From assembly GCA_964531735.1 (NCBI GenBank), contig CAZHGD010000047.1, positions 1 through 44,755 on the forward strand: a stretch of 44,755 nucleotides of DNA, written 5' to 3'. A program made the position numbers and the translations under genes. The stretch comes from CAZHGD01 sp964531735. GTDB taxonomy: Bacteria > Armatimonadota > UBA10988. Position 1 is the stretch's first letter, and each line of letters begins with the position of its first letter. Of this stretch, positions 1 through 7,039 are shown piece by piece. The notes beneath the pieces are model-generated. The model was not told the DNA's origin. It saw nothing but the letters and a program-made list of their open reading frames with translations, and made no database searches.

Positions 1-50
1 CTGGCGTGCGCGTGGATCACGTTCCGCGCAGCGGGACTATTCGGATAGGT

Positions 51-179
51 ACTAAGCAGCCTCCCGGTGACGTTGTCCCGTAGGGGCGACCCTTGGGTCG
101 CCCGGTTGCGGGCCACCAAGCGCTTACCGGCCTACGACAGGGCGGGCACAAGGCCCGCCCCTCCGAACGGCTGCTTAGT
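51..179. repeat. MITE/REP-like compound palindromic element with 11-bp terminal inverted repeats
   Basis: The ends are perfect inverted repeats: ACTAAGCAGCC at 51-61 and GGCTGCTTAGT at 169-179. Inside are two further palindromes: GGGCGACCC-TT-GGGTCGCCC at 84-103 (9-bp arms) and GGGCGGGC-ACAAG-GCCCGCCC at 140-160 (8-bp arms). There is no open reading frame of its own, so it looks like a non-autonomous miniature element or REP-type intergenic repeat. Its right end lies over the stop codon (TAA, read on the minus strand at 177-175) of the neighbouring zinc-ribbon gene. I see no clear target-site duplication and no second copy in this window. Hairpins of the form GTAGGGGCG...CGCCC are familiar from intergenic repeats of some high-GC environmental bacteria (recalled, not searched). 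Bases 1-50 hold nothing I can recognise. Confidence 0.6.
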
Positions 180-519
180 CGCCACCGCGCCGCGCGCGGG
201 CGCGGCGGGTCAGCAGCACCACCGCCGCCGCCAGCAGCAGCAGCCCGACGACCACGAGCACCGCGCCGACGCCGAGCGCGAACGGCCCGTACCCCACCGA
301 GCTGCCCGTCAGGTCGTTGGCGCCCATCACCACGCAGAAGCCGCCGCCGAGCGCGAACGGCACCGCGCAGAGCAGCAGGAGCACCGCCACGACGATGCTC
401 ACGGTGCCCGGCGTGCCAGGCGTCGTCTGCGCCGCACCGCAGGCAGGGCAACGGGCTGTGCCGGCGGCCAGCGGTTCACCGCACTGCCGGCAGCCCGGAC
501 CAAAGGTCATCTTCGACAT
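175..519 (-). CDS. Small zinc-ribbon protein with two membrane segments
   Basis: A 114-residue protein. The N-terminus holds a compact zinc ribbon with two CxxC pairs, CRQC (about residues 10-13) and CPAC (about 24-27), a double-zinc-ribbon style knuckle. Two long hydrophobic stretches follow (about residues 41-65 and 76-104), and an Arg-rich tail would sit in the cytoplasm. Proteins of this layout are usually annotated as zinc-ribbon domain-containing hypothetical membrane proteins, and no specific function can be assigned. It is transcribed divergently from the uroporphyrinogen-decarboxylase-like gene across a 120-bp gap. The last codon and the TAA stop fall inside the terminal inverted repeat of the palindromic element at 51-179, so the native C-terminus may have been longer before that element arrived. 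Confidence 0.7.
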   Translation of the reverse strand: MSKMTFGPGCRQCGEPLAAGTARCPACGAAQTTPGTPGTVSIVVAVLLLLCAVPFALGGGFCVVMGANDLTGSSVGYGPFALGVGAVLVVVGLLLLAAAVVLLTRRARARRGGD

Positions 520-639
520 CGGCGATTCCGGTCAAGCCGAGTGTAGCCGATGCCCGGCCCCGCTGCCAACCGGCCGTTGCCGCCACCGCGCGAAGGAACT
601 CCGGCTTCGGCAGACAACCTGCCGGCGCAGGAGCCTGGC

Positions 640-1791
640 ATGGCAATCACCGACTTCGCGGCACACAACGCCGAGGTGCGCGAGATGTGGGCGGCGTACC
701 ACCGCGGCGAGCCCTACCGCGTCCCGATCATCTTCGGCATCAACCCGCGCTACACGATGTGGCGACCCGAGGTCAACACCACCGGCATGGAGTTCGAGGA
801 GTACTCCAGCGATCCGGCCAAGATGATGCAGCGGCAGCTCGAGCACGCCTGGTGGATCCGGCACCACCTGCCGCAAGACGCCGAGATGGGCCTGCCCGCC
901 GGTTGGCACGTCTACTTCGACTGCCAGAACACCAGCGAAGCGGCCTGGTTCGGGTCGCCGTTACGGTTCCACCCGCGCCAGGTGACCAACTCCGAGCCGT
1001 TCCTCCACGAGGACAACAAGCGTCAGTTGTTCGACCAGGGCCTGCCCGACCCGTTCACGGGCGGCATCATGCGCCGCGCCTGGGAGTTCTACGACTGGTT
1101 CCAGGAGCGAGTGGCCGAGGGCTACGAGTACCAGGGCCGGCCGGTGACCGCGGTCAGCGCGCCCGGTCTGGGCACCGACGGGCCGGTGACGGTGGCCTGC
1201 AACATCCGCGGCGCCACCGAGTTCCTCACCGACATGCTCGCCGATCCGGACTACGCCGACGAGCTGCTGACCTACATCGTCGACGCCACCATCGCGCGCA
1301 TCAGGGCGGTGCGCGCCAAGCTCGGGCAGCCGCTGAAGACGCCGGGCTGGGGCTTCGCCGACGACAGCATCCAGTTGCTGTCCACTGCCATGCTGCGCGA
1401 GCGCATCTTCCCGCACTACCGGCGCCTGCTGGCCGAGTTCAGCGAGGGCGGCCCACACTCGATCCACCTCTGCGGCGATGCGACGCGGCACTTCAAGGCG
1501 CTGCGCGACGAGCTGAACATCACCAGCTTCGACACCGGCTACCCGGTGGACTTCGCCGGGCTCCGCCGCGAACTGGGCCCGGACGTGCAGATCCAGGGCG
1601 GCCCGTCGGTGCCGTTCCTGACGCTCAACGGGCCGGCGCAGATCCGCGCCGAGGTACAGCGCATACTGGACTCGGGAGTGCTGGAGGGCCGCCGGTTCAT
1701 CCTCCGCGAAGGCAACAACCTGGCGCCTGAAGTGCCCCTGGAGCACGCCGAGGCCCTGTATGACGCCGGCCGCGAACTGGGCAAATACTAA
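640..1791 (+). CDS. Uroporphyrinogen decarboxylase-like protein (MtaA/CmuA-type methyltransferase relative)
   Basis: A 383-residue member of the URO-D fold family. The ATG at 640 is preceded by AGGAG at 629-633 with a 6-base spacer, and the protein then starts MAITDFAAH; the frame extends upstream to 550 without a better signal. The C-terminal half contains HLCGD, matching the His-x-Cys zinc ligands of cobalamin-dependent methyltransferases of the MtaA/CmuA group. The third ligand, usually a Cys in a GCGxPxxTP-like segment near the end, appears replaced: the equivalent stretch reads REGNNLAPEVPLEH. True heme-pathway HemE is less likely because its N-terminal substrate-binding motifs are not evident and no heme genes are nearby. 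Such divergent URO-D proteins often sit in methyl-transfer or sugar-catabolic settings; the substrate is unknown. Confidence 0.8.
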   Translation: MAITDFAAHNAEVREMWAAYHRGEPYRVPIIFGINPRYTMWRPEVNTTGMEFEEYSSDPAKMMQRQLEHAWWIRHHLPQDAEMGLPAGWHVYFDCQNTSEAAWFGSPLRFHPRQVTNSEPFLHEDNKRQLFDQGLPDPFTGGIMRRAWEFYDWFQERVAEGYEYQGRPVTAVSAPGLGTDGPVTVACNIRGATEFLTDMLADPDYADELLTYIVDATIARIRAVRAKLGQPLKTPGWGFADDSIQLLSTAMLRERIFPHYRRLLAEFSEGGPHSIHLCGDATRHFKALRDELNITSFDTGYPVDFAGLRRELGPDVQIQGGPSVPFLTLNGPAQIRAEVQRILDSGVLEGRRFILREGNNLAPEVPLEHAEALYDAGRELGKY

Positions 1792-1916
1792 CCCCGGTAT
1801 CTAGCAACCAATCACTGCGTCACAGCACAGCGGAGGTTTCGGCTCATCTGGGCGCGGGTATAGTGGTTGGGTTGGGGAGTCTGCGGCGGTTCGCGTCGCA
1901 AAGGAAGGAGCCTCCC

Positions 1917-2591
1917 GTGCCTCGAAAGCACCTGGCGTTTACGTTGATCGAGCTGTTGGTTGTGATCGCCATCATCGCGATTCTGGCCGCCATTCTGTTC
2001 CCGGTGTTCGCCAAGGCTCGCGAGAAGGCCCGCCAGTCCACCTGCCAGAGCAACATGAAGCAGATGGGCCTGGCCTTCATGCAGTACAAGCAGGACTACG
2101 ACGAGACCTGGCCGAACAACGCCTACCTGCTGGCCGGCGGCGCCGGTTCGGGCTCGACCTACGACGGCACCTATGAGCTGTGGTACACCCAGCTCATGCC
2201 GTACATGAAGAACTGGCAGATCCTGGAGTGCCCGAGCGCCACGGCCAAGACCATCACCTCGTGGTCGGGCGGCAAGCCCAACTACAACTGGAGCAGCGTC
2301 TACGGCTGGTCGGCCTGGCAGATCGGCGCAGGCCAGTACACGTTGCTGTCGTCGGTCTCCGACGCCCAACTGACCCACCCGGCCGAGAGCATCGTCATGG
2401 GTGACACGCAGCAGTGCTACCGCATGACCGGCCAACTGAACTACGTCAGTTCGGACAACGACCGGCCGATCGACCCGCGCCACAACGACGGCGCCAACTT
2501 CCTGTTCGCCGACGGGCATGTGAAGTTCAACAAGCCGTCCGCCGTGCAGTACCCCGACGGCAACACCCGCAACGCCGCGTTCAGCCTCTGA
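1917..2591 (+). CDS. Type IV pilin-like H-X9-DG protein (DUF1559-related)
   Basis: A 224-residue prepilin-like protein. The chosen GTG start at 1917 has a strong AAGGAAGGAG at 1901-1910 with a 6-base spacer; the frame is open from 1863 but lacks a comparable signal there. The N-terminus has a short basic leader, then AFTLIELLVVIAIIAILAA, the class III signal and hydrophobic helix. Cleavage would fall between Ala7 and Phe8, with Glu at mature position 5. It is followed by FPVFAKAREKAR and SNMKQMGLAF, a signature I associate with the very numerous Armatimonadota pilin-like proteins. Near the C-terminus His189 is followed nine residues later by Asp199-Gly200, the H-X9-DG motif. It stands alone, without assembly genes beside it; the type II secretion-like operon 8 kb downstream could process or export it. 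A weak TATAGT at 1859-1864 may be its -10 box. Confidence 0.88.
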   Translation: MPRKHLAFTLIELLVVIAIIAILAAILFPVFAKAREKARQSTCQSNMKQMGLAFMQYKQDYDETWPNNAYLLAGGAGSGSTYDGTYELWYTQLMPYMKNWQILECPSATAKTITSWSGGKPNYNWSSVYGWSAWQIGAGQYTLLSSVSDAQLTHPAESIVMGDTQQCYRMTGQLNYVSSDNDRPIDPRHNDGANFLFADGHVKFNKPSAVQYPDGNTRNAAFSL

Positions 2592-2617
2592 GCCCTGGCG
2601 GGCCCGAGCGAAGCGGT

Positions 2618-2652
2618 CACCGGCTCCGGGCCACTGCGGCCCGGAGCCGGTG
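2618..2652. terminator. Perfect 15-bp hairpin, likely bidirectional terminator
   Basis: CACCGGCTCCGGGCC at 2618-2632 is an exact reverse complement of GGCCCGGAGCCGGTG at 2638-2652, with a 5-base loop (ACTGC). It sits between the stop of the pilin-like gene (2591) and the stop of the convergent ABC-2 permease gene (2657), the ideal place for a shared terminator. No T-tract follows on either strand, which weakens the intrinsic-terminator call, although GC-rich genomes often use such hairpins. Confidence 0.65.
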
Positions 2653-2656
2653 CTGT

Positions 2657-3481
2657 CTAGCCGCTTCGCTTCAACAGACCCGTGCGCCGCGCGTACCGCT
2701 CGGCCCGGGTGAACAGCCCGACGCCGATCGGCATCAACACCGCGCCCAGCAGCAGCAGCGCGACGATGCACGGCCACAGCCGCGCCACCGGCGCGCCGTC
2801 GAGGATGGCGGCCCGCATGCCTTGCAGCACGTAGGTCGCCGGCGAGAACTGCGACAGCCAGCGCAGCGCCGGCGGCAGCACGCTGACCGGGTAGTACACG
2901 CCGGAGACCACCAGCAGCAGCGACTGGATCACGTGGACCACCTGCACGCCCTTCTCGGGGAACAGCAGCGGCAGCACCGCGCCGACCATGCCCAAGGCGC
3001 TGAACGAGACGGCCGCCGCCGCCAACACCAGCGCCGCGCCGGGCAGGTTGGCGCCACTCAGGTCGAGCCGGAAGAACATCGCCACCGCGGCCATGATGAC
3101 GCCGGTCTGTAGGAAGCCATAGAGCAGCGAGAACAGCGTCGCGCCTACCAGATGCGTGAAGCGCGACACCGGCGCCATCAGGGTGTACTCGATGGTGCCT
3201 TCCCACCGCTCCCACTGGATGGTCTCGCTGACCAGTGTGAACACGATGCTCAGATAGCCCCAGACCAGCGTGCCGATCAGCAGGTAGAGGATCAGGTGGT
3301 TGGTGTCCACCTTCTGCCCCGAGATCCGCTCCATGCCGGCGCCGATGAAGGTCACCGAGAGCGCGTTGGCCACGTTGTAGACCAGCCAGACCACTTCCCA
3401 GGCCCAGTACCGTTTGACCAGGTTGATGTTGCGCTCGACGAACCCCCACGCCGCGCAAGCCTCGTGACGTAGCGCGACCAT
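2657..3481 (-). CDS. ABC-2 type transporter permease
   Basis: A 274-residue integral membrane protein with about six hydrophobic segments, the usual length and layout of ABC-2 export permeases of the DrrB/NodJ type. Recognisable family features include a central stretch ending in PVSRFTHLVGA and the SGVYYPVSVLPPALRWLSQFSPATYVLQGMR-type region (split here over residues about 195-225) before the last helix. The ATG at 3481 is chosen over the adjacent in-frame GTG at 3484 because AAGGAGGT ends 5 bases before the ATG. It lies 21 bp downstream of the ATPase gene, so the pair forms an operon and very probably one exporter. Substrate unknown: drug, lipid or polysaccharide are all possible. Confidence 0.88.
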   Translation of the reverse strand: MVALRHEACAAWGFVERNINLVKRYWAWEVVWLVYNVANALSVTFIGAGMERISGQKVDTNHLILYLLIGTLVWGYLSIVFTLVSETIQWERWEGTIEYTLMAPVSRFTHLVGATLFSLLYGFLQTGVIMAAVAMFFRLDLSGANLPGAALVLAAAAVSFSALGMVGAVLPLLFPEKGVQVVHVIQSLLLVVSGVYYPVSVLPPALRWLSQFSPATYVLQGMRAAILDGAPVARLWPCIVALLLLGAVLMPIGVGLFTRAERYARRTGLLKRSG

Positions 3482-3502
3482 CACGCACCTCCTTGCGGCC
3501 GC

Positions 3503-4375
3503 TCAGGCCGCCTCCTCTTCGCTGACCAGGACATGCCCGGTCAGCGCCATGAACACGTCCTCCAGCGACGGCTCGCCGCCGGCGTGGTGGTTGTCTAGAG
3601 CGACCTGCCGCTTCAGCTCCTGCGGCGTGCCCTCGGCCACGATGTGCCCACCGTCGATGATGGCCACCCGGTCGCAGAGGTTGTCGGCCTCCTGCATGTC
3701 GTGGGTGGTCAGAATGACGGTGGTGTCGTGGTCGCGCCGCAATTCACCGACGAACTCCTGCACCTCGCGCTTGGAGCGCGGGTCCAGACCGGTGGTCGGC
3801 TCGTCGAGCAAGAGCAACACCGGTTCGGTGAGGAAGGCGCGGGCGATGGCCACCTTCTGCTGCATGCCGCGCGACATCTGCTCCATCGGCTCGTAGATGC
3901 TGCGCTCGCGCAGGCCCAGCCGGTGGAGGATGTCCAGCGCCCGCCGGCGCGCCGTGCGCGCGTCGAGCCCGTAGAGCCGCGCGCCGAAGATCAGGTTCTC
4001 CATCGGCGAGAGCTTCTTGAAGAACGACGCCTCCACCGACACGCGGTTGACCAGCCGCTTGATGGCGCGCTCGTCGTGCTGCAGATCGTGGCCGAACACG
4101 GTCACTCGACCGCCGTCCGGGATGATCAGCGTGGCCACGATGCGGATCAGTGTCGACTTGCCGGACCCGTTCGGTCCGAGCACGCCGTAGATCTCGCCGC
4201 GCCGCACCCGCAGGCTGACCGCGTCCAGCGCCCGCACCGCGCGATGCTCGGACTGCCCATCGTCGGCCACACCCGACACCGGCGCCTCGTCGCGGCGCTG
4301 GAACGGCCACCGGAACGGCCGGAAGGTCTTCGAGGCACCCTCGAGAGACAGCGCCCATTCGCTACTTGGTCCCAT
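3503..4375 (-). CDS. ABC transporter ATP-binding protein (ABC-2 exporter partner)
   Basis: A 290-residue nucleotide-binding subunit. Walker A GPNGSGKST is at residues 67-75, the signature is MSRGMQQ at 167-173 (a DrrA/NatA-like variant of LSGGQ), Walker B LLLLDEP spans about 187-193, and the switch His is in TTHDM at about 225. The C-terminal SLEDVFMALTG segment is typical of ABC-2 exporter ATPases. The ATG start follows AAGGTGG. An unusual feature is the roughly 50-residue N-terminal extension rich in charged residues (about 20-47) before the conventional ABC domain start. It is the first gene of the two-gene exporter operon and is preceded by a long leader with a good promoter match at 4619-4647. 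Confidence 0.92.
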   Translation of the reverse strand: MGPSSEWALSLEGASKTFRPFRWPFQRRDEAPVSGVADDGQSEHRAVRALDAVSLRVRRGEIYGVLGPNGSGKSTLIRIVATLIIPDGGRVTVFGHDLQHDERAIKRLVNRVSVEASFFKKLSPMENLIFGARLYGLDARTARRRALDILHRLGLRERSIYEPMEQMSRGMQQKVAIARAFLTEPVLLLLDEPTTGLDPRSKREVQEFVGELRRDHDTTVILTTHDMQEADNLCDRVAIIDGGHIVAEGTPQELKRQVALDNHHAGGEPSLEDVFMALTGHVLVSEEEAA

Positions 4376-4522
4376 GAAAACACCACCTTCAGATCAGGAC
4401 CCGGACGAGGCCGGATCGGCCAAGCCCCGAGGTGGTGTGCGGGAATCGCGAACAGACGAGGGACGCACAGGGCCGCGGGGCGTCAGGGGGGAGGGAGAGC
4501 CCGCGGCTGGTGTGCTAGAGAA

Positions 4523-4588
4523 CTACCGCAGAACGACCAGGCAGACTCCTCCCCGTGTTGCGTGGGTGACGCGAATCGGGATCATCAT
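4523..4588 (-). CDS. Possible 21-codon leader peptide upstream of the ABC exporter operon
   Basis: Within the long exporter leader, the minus strand reads ATG-ATG from 4588 and runs 21 codons to a TAG at 4525-4523 (MMIPIRVTHATRGGVCLVVL then Arg). An AGGAG lies about 10 bases upstream of the first ATG. Short leader frames sometimes control export or resistance genes by attenuation. Nothing beyond position, start and an upstream Shine-Dalgarno-like sequence supports translation here, and no competing stem-loops were established. Confidence 0.2.
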   Translation of the reverse strand: MMIPIRVTHATRGGVCLVVLR

Positions 4589-4618
4589 ACCTGGTCGGCT
4601 CCTGGGACAGATGGACGC

Positions 4619-4647
4619 AGGATAGCACGGGTGCGCGACCGCGACAA
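4619..4647 (-). promoter_or_regulatory. Sigma-70-type promoter match for the ABC exporter operon
   Basis: Read on the minus strand: TTGTCG (4647-4642), a 17-bp spacer, then TATCCT (4624-4619). Spacing is ideal and both hexamers match the sigma-70 consensus at four or more positions. Transcription starting near 4612 would give a leader of about 235 nt before the ATPase start at 4375. Confidence 0.45.
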
Positions 4648-4733
4648 GAGGTAAATTGGCGCCCGCCGCCGCTTGCCACGGCCAGAGTGGTGGCCGAGCA
4701 GGCGCCCTGGAGTCAGGACGCCACCGCCGCCAC

Positions 4734-6293
4734 TCAGTTGTGCTGCTTCTGGAAGGCTGCCCACAACTCGCGCGTGACCCAGACCTGGTAGATCACCTTG
4801 TACCGCAGCGCGAAGGCGCCGGTCTCCTGGTAGCCGGGACCGAGCTTCGCCTCCAGGTCGTCCTCATACTGCGTCGACGCGATCACCACCGGCGCGAACG
4901 GCGGGGCCGGGTTCTCGGTCAGGTAGCCGACGTTGGGCAGGCGGCGCAGGTACCACGGCAGCGGCCAGTAGTAGCCGTCGGCCGAGTAGACTTGGACCGG
5001 CAGCGCGAGGCCCACCGGCGATAGCTTCGCCAACGCTTCGATGCGCTCGGTCAGGTCTTCGACATCGACATGCGTCGGCGCGTAGGCGTACGGGTTGCGC
5101 GCGTCGGCCTGGTAGCGGAAGCTCAGGCGGTAGGCCTGCCAACCGAGTTGCGCGGTCATCACGCCGACGAACAGCAGCACCACGGCGCCGCGCACGAACC
5201 GCGGCCAGGCCGGCCGCGGCGCCACCCAGGCGACGACGTTCGCGGAGTGCCGCACCGAGTCGCCGCCGCCGAGTACCAGTTGCTGCACGGCGTGCCCGGC
5301 CAGCAGGGCCAACGGCAGCACCAGGTTGAGCACGCACCAGGGCGTCTTGTACGGCGTCAGGCTGTAGACCGCGGTCAGCAGCACGGCGTAGACGCTCAGG
5401 AATCGCGCCAGCGGCGACCGCAGGCGGCCCACCCAAGCCAGTAGCGCGCCGACGGCGCCCAACCCGACGATCAGCCCTTCGCTCCAGATGGGTCCGTGCG
5501 GCCGGTGCGTCCAGCAGAGCTTCTGCAGGTAGTACCACACGGCGTGCTGGTGCAGGTCCGAGCCGTGCGCGCGATGCAGCCAGGGCCCGAACGAGCGCAC
5601 GAAGTCGACCATTGCGGCCGGGTGCGAGCCGAAGCCCGAGAGCAGCACGGCGGCCAACAGCAGGGCCACACAAGCGGCACCGGCCAGCGGTCGCCGCACC
5701 TCGGGCACCGGCCGCCACACCGCCCGTAGCGCCACGGCACCGGCGGCCAGCGACAGGACCGCGGTCTCCTTGGTGGCCAGCATCAGGCCGGCGCAGACCG
5801 CGGCGGCGAACAGCCAGCCGCGTCGCCGCTCCTGCGCATAGCGCCAGGCACAGCCCAGCCACAGCAGCGTGAAGGCGACGAGCAGGCTCTCCTGGATGAA
5901 GGTGCGGCCGTAGAACACGGCCGACGAGGAGACCGCCAGCAGCAGCCCGGCCACCACGGCGCCGAGGCTACCCAGACCGTCGCTGAGCAGCGCCAGGGCG
6001 AGCAGTGCGAGCCCGCCGACGAGCGCGACCCCGCGGCGGTAGTCAGCCGGGGTGAAGTCGACGAACTGCCGGCGGCCGGACAGCCCCACCACGGGCAGGG
6101 CGGCGTAGTAGAGCGTCGGCCCGTGGTACTCGTTGCGGTCGTAGGTGTAGCGCCCCTGCTCCCAGAGCGTCCGGAACTTCAGCGCGTGCACGCTCTCGTC
6201 AGCGTGCATCGGCCGGTTGCCCAGATCGGGCAACCGGAGCGCCAGGGCCACGGACACCGGGAGCAGGAGCGCGAAGAGCCCGCCGCGCCTCAT
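4734..6293 (-). CDS. Agl23-type (TIGR03663) GT-C membrane glycosyltransferase-like protein
   Basis: A 519-residue polytopic membrane protein with about ten hydrophobic helices. Near the N-terminus MHADESVHALK (residues 29-39) carries the acidic pair typical of the first periplasmic loop of GT-C enzymes (PMT/ArnT relatives). The subsequent FDYFEHV-free, YTYDRNEYHGPTLYY segment matches the TIGR03663 family, known as flippase activity-associated protein Agl23. Family members are thought to transfer sugars from polyprenyl-phosphate donors or to assist lipid-linked sugar transfer; the acceptor is unknown. The gene overlaps the upstream discoidin gene by 4 bp (ATGA), so the two are translationally coupled. 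It is the last gene of a four-gene minus-strand group and may act on the same cell-surface substrates. Confidence 0.8.
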   Translation of the reverse strand: MRRGGLFALLLPVSVALALRLPDLGNRPMHADESVHALKFRTLWEQGRYTYDRNEYHGPTLYYAALPVVGLSGRRQFVDFTPADYRRGVALVGGLALLALALLSDGLGSLGAVVAGLLLAVSSSAVFYGRTFIQESLLVAFTLLWLGCAWRYAQERRRGWLFAAAVCAGLMLATKETAVLSLAAGAVALRAVWRPVPEVRRPLAGAACVALLLAAVLLSGFGSHPAAMVDFVRSFGPWLHRAHGSDLHQHAVWYYLQKLCWTHRPHGPIWSEGLIVGLGAVGALLAWVGRLRSPLARFLSVYAVLLTAVYSLTPYKTPWCVLNLVLPLALLAGHAVQQLVLGGGDSVRHSANVVAWVAPRPAWPRFVRGAVVLLFVGVMTAQLGWQAYRLSFRYQADARNPYAYAPTHVDVEDLTERIEALAKLSPVGLALPVQVYSADGYYWPLPWYLRRLPNVGYLTENPAPPFAPVVIASTQYEDDLEAKLGPGYQETGAFALRYKVIYQVWVTRELWAAFQKQHN

Positions 6294-6976
6294 TGCGCCG
6301 GCTTGCCCCAGACCTCAACCTCGGTGTAGCGGTTGAGCGGATCGCTGTAGGTGCTACCGCGGCTGTACAGGCGCACGTAGCGCGCCTTGGCGCCCTTGGC
6401 GGCGATCAGCTTGCCCTCGTAGGTCTCCCAGTATTCCTTGTTGGCACCGGTGCCCAGACCGGCGGAGTTGTCCTGGTCGTTGTTGAACAGCGTGGTGACG
6501 CCGCTCTGGAAACTCGGGTCATTGGAGACTTGCACGATGACGTCGTGGTAGATGACGGCTTCCTGGTGGTAGTGCCAGACCACCACGTAGGACAACGGCG
6601 CGGCGGCGCCCAGGTCCACCTGGACCCACTGCAGTCTGCCCTTCAACTCGACGGCGCTGCCTTCGTAGGCTTCCTTGTCACCGTCGGTGACCAGATCCAA
6701 CGAGCCACCGTAGAGCGTCTTGCTGCTGGTTGTGACCTTCTTGCGGGCGGCCAGGTTGACCGTGCCCTTCGGCACCAGCGGAATCGGGCGCGGCTTATTG
6801 GACGGCGGTTCGACGTTGCCGCAGTCGGGCGGCGTATCCTTCGGCGTGCCCGAGAAGGCCGGCTTCGGCAGCTTCAGCGGCAGGGGCACCATGTCCTCGG
6901 CCGCCAGCGAGGCACCCAGCAACAGCGCTACAACCACGCCGGTCGCCATGCCGCGAGTGCAGCAAGAGAGCTTCAT
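6290..6976 (-). CDS. Exported discoidin (F5/8 type C)-like carbohydrate-binding protein
   Basis: A 228-residue secreted protein. The ATG at 6976 (MKLSCCTRG) is preferred because GGTGGAG lies exactly 6 bases upstream; in-frame GTG 6988 and ATG 6982 lie over or directly against that site. A signal peptide covers about residues 1-26, ending SLAA. A proline-rich stretch follows, and residues from about 72 to the end form a jelly-roll discoidin domain. Its hallmarks include NLAARKKVTTSS at the start, a D-G-D turn (VTDGDKEAYEG), WVQVDLG, and the C-terminal ARYVRLYSRGS plus EVEVWG strands. The family binds glycans or lipids at the cell surface. It overlaps the Agl23-type gene by 4 bp, suggesting joint surface-glycan function. 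No catalytic domain is attached. Confidence 0.8.
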   Translation of the reverse strand: MKLSCCTRGMATGVVVALLLGASLAAEDMVPLPLKLPKPAFSGTPKDTPPDCGNVEPPSNKPRPIPLVPKGTVNLAARKKVTTSSKTLYGGSLDLVTDGDKEAYEGSAVELKGRLQWVQVDLGAAAPLSYVVVWHYHQEAVIYHDVIVQVSNDPSFQSGVTTLFNNDQDNSAGLGTGANKEYWETYEGKLIAAKGAKARYVRLYSRGSTYSDPLNRYTEVEVWGKPAQ

Positions 6977-6990
6977 TACCATCTCCACCA

Positions 6991-7005
6991 GCCCCGTACC
7001 GGGGC
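6991..7005 (-). terminator. Short GC hairpin between HEAT-repeat and discoidin genes
   Basis: GCCCCG-TAC-CGGGGC forms a tight 6-bp stem, extendable by a further CCA/TGG pairing across one bulged G. It lies in the 63-bp gap after the HEAT-repeat gene and just before the ribosome binding site of the discoidin gene. It has no T-tract, so partial termination or an mRNA processing/stability role is as likely as full termination. Confidence 0.3.
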
Positions 7006-7039
7006 CTGGTCATCGTCTCTACCGAATCAACCCGTCCCG

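Larger units (their letters stand above)
4376..4733. other. 358-bp intergenic region upstream of the ABC exporter operon
   Basis: No convincing protein gene is present. It holds the promoter match for the minus-strand exporter operon (4619-4647), a leader of roughly 235 nt, and a possible 21-codon upstream frame (4523-4588). The part at 4650-4733 lies downstream of the glycosyltransferase gene ending at 4734; a short hairpin CGGCCA-GAGTGG-TGGCCG at 4679-4696 could contribute to its termination, but it is weak and lacks a T-tract. An open frame on the plus strand at 4374-4625 has no family features and was not called. Confidence 0.5.

Noticed and set aside
93..1730. Open frame of 545 codons on the plus strand over the URO-D-like gene
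   Set aside because: Arg/Ala/Pro-rich composition typical of a GC-rich shadow frame; the overlapping frame has clear family motifs.
640..1791. Assignment as heme biosynthesis hemE
   Set aside because: HLCG zinc-type motif points to the methyltransferase branch and there are no heme genes alongside.
1812..3488. 558-codon minus-strand frame over the pilin and permease genes
   Set aside because: No recognisable domain, extreme Arg/Gly/Ala content, and it conflicts with two well-supported genes.
4374..4625. 83-codon plus-strand frame in the gap before the ABC operon
   Set aside because: No family features and poor ribosome site; it runs opposite the leader of the ABC operon.
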